Assembly (NCBI GenBank): GCA_903904495.1
Contig: CAIVCU010000238.1
Coordinates: forward strand, 1 to 8,523
Reading direction: 5' to 3'
Source of the DNA: an uncultured Chlorobiaceae bacterium
GTDB lineage: Bacteria; Bacteroidota; Chlorobiia; Chlorobiales; Chlorobiaceae
Length of the DNA: 8,523 bases
The notes under the pieces were generated by a model. It was not told the DNA's origin and ran no database searches. It saw nothing but the letters and a program-made list of their open reading frames with translations. The translations under genes and the position numbers were made by a program. Each line of letters opens with the position of its first letter. Position 1 is the first letter of the stretch. Below are positions 6,192-8,523 of this stretch, one piece after another.

Positions 6192-6259
6192 CAGGTTTTG
6201 GGTTTTCCTTTCGCTTCTCTTTGTATTGTGGATTCAATTTTTCAGGGTTACAGGCAAAA

Positions 6260-6655
6260 TCACTTGACGACAATAACCCCGCGGTTTACCCCCATAGCGC
6301 AGGTGATCTTATAAGAACCAGGGCGTTGAGGTGTAAATTCCATGACAATCTTTTTTCCCTTGATAATCGGTTCAGGTTTGTCCCACAATCCCGGCACCAT
6401 AATAGTATTCATACATCCTGTTGCTGTATCAAGAGGATTGACTTCAATGCGCACTCTCTCACCAGCTTTTACCGTAAAAGTATTTGGCGCCATATTTTTG
6501 GAATTCGAATAGAGTACGGTAAACGTTTTCACACCGCTGTTTTGAGATGCAACTACCTTTCCAGCGTTTCCCGGTGAGCTCTGGTAAGCAGCGAAAGATA
6601 CTTTCGGTGCTGTTAAGGCAATAAGTGCTATAGCGATCAGTATGCTTGTTTTCAT
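6260..6655 (-). CDS. Exported cupredoxin-domain protein with Cys/Cys/Met ligands
   Basis: I place the start at ATG 6655 (131 residues), directly at the signal peptide MKTSILIAIALIALTAPKVSFA with cleavage near Ala22. The longer frame from 6721 would put 22 non-signal residues in front. Residues about 42-131 form a small Greek-key cupredoxin domain: strand 'TFTVKAGERVRIEVNP', then 'GCMNTIMVPGL', 'KKIVMEFTPQRPGSYKITCAMGVNRGVIVV'. Classical blue-copper proteins use two His, Cys and Met. Here the positions are Cys81 and Cys119-Ala-Met121-Gly, and the mature domain has no His. Related domains ending in C-x-MGM-x-RG are found beside or fused to metal-transporting ATPases and probably bind Cu(I). A periplasmic copper carrier or buffer serving CopA or the RND pump is inferred. 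Upstream, AGAAGAAG is only a weak ribosome site. It is transcribed divergently from the Met-rich gene. Confidence 0.87.
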   Translation of the reverse strand: MKTSILIAIALIALTAPKVSFAAYQSSPGNAGKVVASQNSGVKTFTVLYSNSKNMAPNTFTVKAGERVRIEVNPLDTATGCMNTIMVPGLWDKPEPIIKGKKIVMEFTPQRPGSYKITCAMGVNRGVIVVK

Positions 6656-6787
6656 GGTACTTCTTCTTTTATGATTGATCCTGTTGAAACCCTGAATAAT
6701 AACTTCAATAATCAGCGTCATTTTTCATGCCAGAACACTACAGCCAGTCATGGCGTTACTTTTTATGCCTGCTGATTGTATTGTTAA

Positions 6788-6821
6788 GAAGAATATTCAA
6801 CACTTCTGAAGTATATTCTTC
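6788..6821. promoter_or_regulatory. Nested inverted repeat between divergent cupredoxin and Met-rich genes
   Basis: Outer arms GAAGAATAT (6788-6796) and ATATTCTTC (6813-6821) pair perfectly over 9 bp. Between them lies a second palindrome, ACTTC-T-GAAGT (6802-6812). It is in the middle of the 293-bp region separating the two divergent start codons (6655 and 6949), where a shared operator would be expected. No known copper-box consensus is matched. Confidence 0.4.
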
Positions 6822-6858
6822 AAACGAGAGTATACAAAACTTAATAACGCGACTATTT

Positions 6859-6872
6859 GTCTTATATAAGAC
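6859..6872. promoter_or_regulatory. Perfect 14-bp palindrome GTCTTATATAAGAC
   Basis: It lies 77 bp before the ATG of the Met-rich gene. The centre TATATA could act as a -10 box with the palindrome as an overlapping operator, but no good -35 is seen 16-18 bp upstream. The rest of this intergenic region shows no convincing gene. Confidence 0.35.
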
Positions 6873-6948
6873 GTTTGCAAGAGTGTTTGTTCAATTGTTG
6901 TTTTTCTGAGTTCCACAAACTCAATTCAACTGTTTATCGGAGAAAAAA

Positions 6949-7329
6949 ATGAAAAGGTTTTTGACTGTTTTGGTGGGTTTGACGCTGTTCAGTACTTCTG
7001 CAAGTGCAGAGCCGAAAGACAGTATGATGCAGGGTCAAATGCCCGATAAAACCATGAAGATGGATCAGCCCGGTACTATGACTCCCATGTGTCCGATGAT
7101 GGGTGATAAAGCAATGCCCTTGAAAAACCCCATGCATGATATGATGCACCCCATGGTTGATATTATTAAAATGCAGCAGAAGATCATAAAGGGTGTTGGC
7201 CCGTCAGAGAAAAAAGCAATGCTGAAAGAAATCGATAAAAAGATTGATCAGATGGAGGCTTATATGCCGTGTATGCAGCCTCCTCCGCCATCCGGTAATG
7301 ACCATGAGCATATGCCGATGGGGAAGTAA
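6949..7329 (+). CDS. Methionine-rich exported protein, probable periplasmic copper binder
   Basis: The protein has 126 residues. ATG 6949 follows GGAG (6939-6942) at 6 bases. A clear Sec signal peptide (MKRFLTVLVGLTLFSTSASA) is probably cleaved after Ala20. The mature part has 21 Met in 106 residues, mostly as M-x-x-M, MM and P-M clusters, densest between residues 26 and 75. These include MTPMCPMMGDKAM and MHDMMHPM with one Cys and two His. A Lys/Glu-rich helical stretch follows, then MPCM, a Pro4 run and the C-terminal HEHMPM. Met clusters of this kind bind Cu(I), and less often Ag(I), in the oxidising periplasm, as in CusF, PcoE and other Met-rich proteins, but I see no named family. It is convergent with the RND pump gene, with only a terminator between them, and divergent from the cupredoxin, so a copper buffer or shuttle is the likely role. 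Confidence 0.85.
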   Translation: MKRFLTVLVGLTLFSTSASAEPKDSMMQGQMPDKTMKMDQPGTMTPMCPMMGDKAMPLKNPMHDMMHPMVDIIKMQQKIIKGVGPSEKKAMLKEIDKKIDQMEAYMPCMQPPPPSGNDHEHMPMGK

Positions 7330-7355
7330 CTTCCATTTCAGCGAGTCTCCTGAAA

Positions 7356-7381
7356 GCCCGGTAACTGCCGGGCCTTTTTTT
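7356..7381 (+). terminator. Strong rho-independent terminator after the Met-rich gene
   Basis: GCCCGG (7356-7361) and CCGGGC (7368-7373) form a 6-bp all-GC stem around a 6-base loop, and T7 follows at 7375-7381. It ends two bases before the stop codon of the converging RND pump gene, so the two 3' ends are tightly packed. The reverse direction has only TTT after the stem and would be a weaker terminator. Confidence 0.92.
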
Positions 7382-7383
7382 GG

Positions 7384-8523
7384 TCAGTGTTTCATGCCCG
7401 AATGGTGCAGCCGCCCCTTTTTCAGATCCCGTGTCTTCATCAAGACAAAGATCACCGGGGTCATAATAAGCACATGCACAGCCGAGGAAATCATCCCCCC
7501 GATCATCGGTGCCGCTATAGGTTTCATCACATCGGCTCCTGTACCGGTTGACCACATGATTGGAATCAGCCCCAGGAGCGCCACAGCCACTGTCATAAGT
7601 TTCGGCCGCAGCCGGAGCACCGCTCCTTCAAATGCCGCATCGTAGATATCCTGTTCAGTACAGGGCCCGTTTACAAGTTTCTTGTCCAGTGCCTCATGCA
7701 GGTAGATCACCATCACAACCCCGGTTTCCACAGCGATTCCATACAGCGCAATAAACCCTACCCAGACTGCAACAGAGAGGTTATACCCCAGAGCTGATAC
7801 CAGATAGACCCCTCCCACGAGAGCAAAAGGCACCGAGAGCATCACCATGGAAGCCTCTATAGCAGAGTGAAAGGTAAAGAAGAGCAGGATAAAGATAATC
7901 ACCATACCCAGTGGTATCAGCACCTGCAGACGTGCCTTTGCACGAATCTGGTTCTCCCACTGACCCGACCATGCCACGTAATAACCGGCTGGCAGCTTGA
8001 GCTTCTGTTCCAGCACCTGTTTGGCTTCGGTTACAAAGCCACCCATATCGCGACCACGAACGTTAAGATAGACCAGCGACCGCAGCAGCCCTCCCTCGCT
8101 GTTGATCTCAGGCGCGCCGGTGGATATTTTCAGCTTTGTCACCAGCGAAAGGGGAATCTGGCTGCCCTCCATACCACCAACCAGAATACGCCGGATAGAG
8201 TCAATGTTATCACGGTAGTCGCGCAAGTAGCGGATGCGGATCGGAAAGCGGTTGCGTCCTTCAACCGTGGTCGAAAGCATCTCGCCGCCGAGTGCCGTCT
8301 CTATGACATCCTGTATATCTCCCACACTCACCCCGTATCGGGCTGCTGCCTGGCGATCAATATCGATGTCCAGGTAGTTGCCTCCGGTAACCCGTTCAGC
8401 CACCACGTCAGCCGCTCCGTTGATCGGTTTTAGAATTGTTTCAGCCTGAATGGCAAGATCCTTGAGCACATTCAGGTCATTGCCGAATATCTTCACCCCA
8501 AGGTCAGTGCGCACACCGGTCGA
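7384..8523 (-). CDS. cusA: CusA/CzcA-family RND heavy-metal efflux pump, C-terminal part
   Basis: The last 379 codons are visible. The frame is open at the right edge (STGVRTDLGVKIFG), and the GTG at 8514 is an internal Val. The fragment contains the second half of the periplasmic porter domain (fragment residues about 1-195) and transmembrane helices 8-12. TM8 is at 197-218 (LQVLIPLGMVIIF), TM9-10 span VPFALVGG and the long 'YNLSVAVWVGFIALYGIAVETGVVM', and TM11-12 lie in the 'RLRPKLMTVAVALLGLIPIMWSTGTGADVM' and 'APMIGGM' region. These are hallmark stretches of the heavy-metal-efflux RND group, which uses the proton gradient to export Cu(I)/Ag(I) or Zn/Co/Cd with a CusB-like adaptor and an outer-membrane channel. 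The copper neighbours favour a Cus-type substrate. However, RYGV stands where E. coli CusA, from memory, has RYGM, so Cu specificity is not certain. The tail LHHSGMKH is short and His-rich. The adaptor is not in the window. Confidence 0.93.
   Translation of the reverse strand, partial: STGVRTDLGVKIFGNDLNVLKDLAIQAETILKPINGAADVVAERVTGGNYLDIDIDRQAAARYGVSVGDIQDVIETALGGEMLSTTVEGRNRFPIRIRYLRDYRDNIDSIRRILVGGMEGSQIPLSLVTKLKISTGAPEINSEGGLLRSLVYLNVRGRDMGGFVTEAKQVLEQKLKLPAGYYVAWSGQWENQIRAKARLQVLIPLGMVIIFILLFFTFHSAIEASMVMLSVPFALVGGVYLVSALGYNLSVAVWVGFIALYGIAVETGVVMVIYLHEALDKKLVNGPCTEQDIYDAAFEGAVLRLRPKLMTVAVALLGLIPIMWSTGTGADVMKPIAAPMIGGMISSAVHVLIMTPVIFVLMKTRDLKKGRLHHSGMKH

Noticed and set aside
6727..6909. 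60-codon + strand ORF in the cupredoxin/Met-rich intergenic region
   Set aside because: It has no ribosome site and is Phe/Leu/Arg-rich low-quality sequence. It runs straight across both palindromes, so it is more likely a promoter region.

Overview
The window looks like chromosomal DNA of a Gram-negative bacterium. It encodes Sec signal peptides, a lipoprotein, and the inner-membrane subunit of a tripartite RND metal pump. A green sulfur bacterium (Chlorobiaceae) is my best guess. It rests on the gene style and on intergenic runs of the heptamer TGCCGAC, which I associate with such genomes, but nothing here proves it.

Layout. Positions 1-1220 (+) hold the C-terminal 405 codons of a DUF4403-type protein whose start lies left of the window. 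An AT-rich gap of about 360 bp follows, then a small exported protein of unknown function (1579-2049, +). A long imperfect inverted repeat (2063-2108) separates this from a leftward two-gene operon. That operon runs from a membrane-anchored DUF305 protein (4418-4999) into a Cu(I)-exporting P1B-type ATPase, CopA (2145-4421); the two overlap as ATGA. Runs of TGCCGAC-like heptamers lie at both ends of the operon. To the right are a 52-residue His-rich lipoprotein (5294-5452, +) with a strong terminator, an exported TPR protein (5587-6021, -), an exported cupredoxin with Cys/Met ligands (6260-6655, -), a Met-rich exported protein (6949-7329, +) with a strong terminator, and the C-terminal 379 codons of a CusA/CzcA-family RND pump (7384-8523, -) that continues beyond the right edge.

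How the genes fit together. From about 2.1 kb onward most genes fit a copper-handling locus. CopA would move Cu(I) from cytoplasm to periplasm. The DUF305, cupredoxin, Met-rich and His-rich proteins could bind copper in the periplasm or at the outer membrane. The RND pump would expel it through the outer membrane. The TPR protein has no visible metal motif. No metalloregulator (CsoR, CueR, CopY or CusRS type) is encoded in the window, but the intergenic regions contain several inverted repeats and an exact 11-bp-pitch TTAA array that could be regulator sites. The left 2 kb is much more AT-rich than the copper genes and has no obvious link to them.
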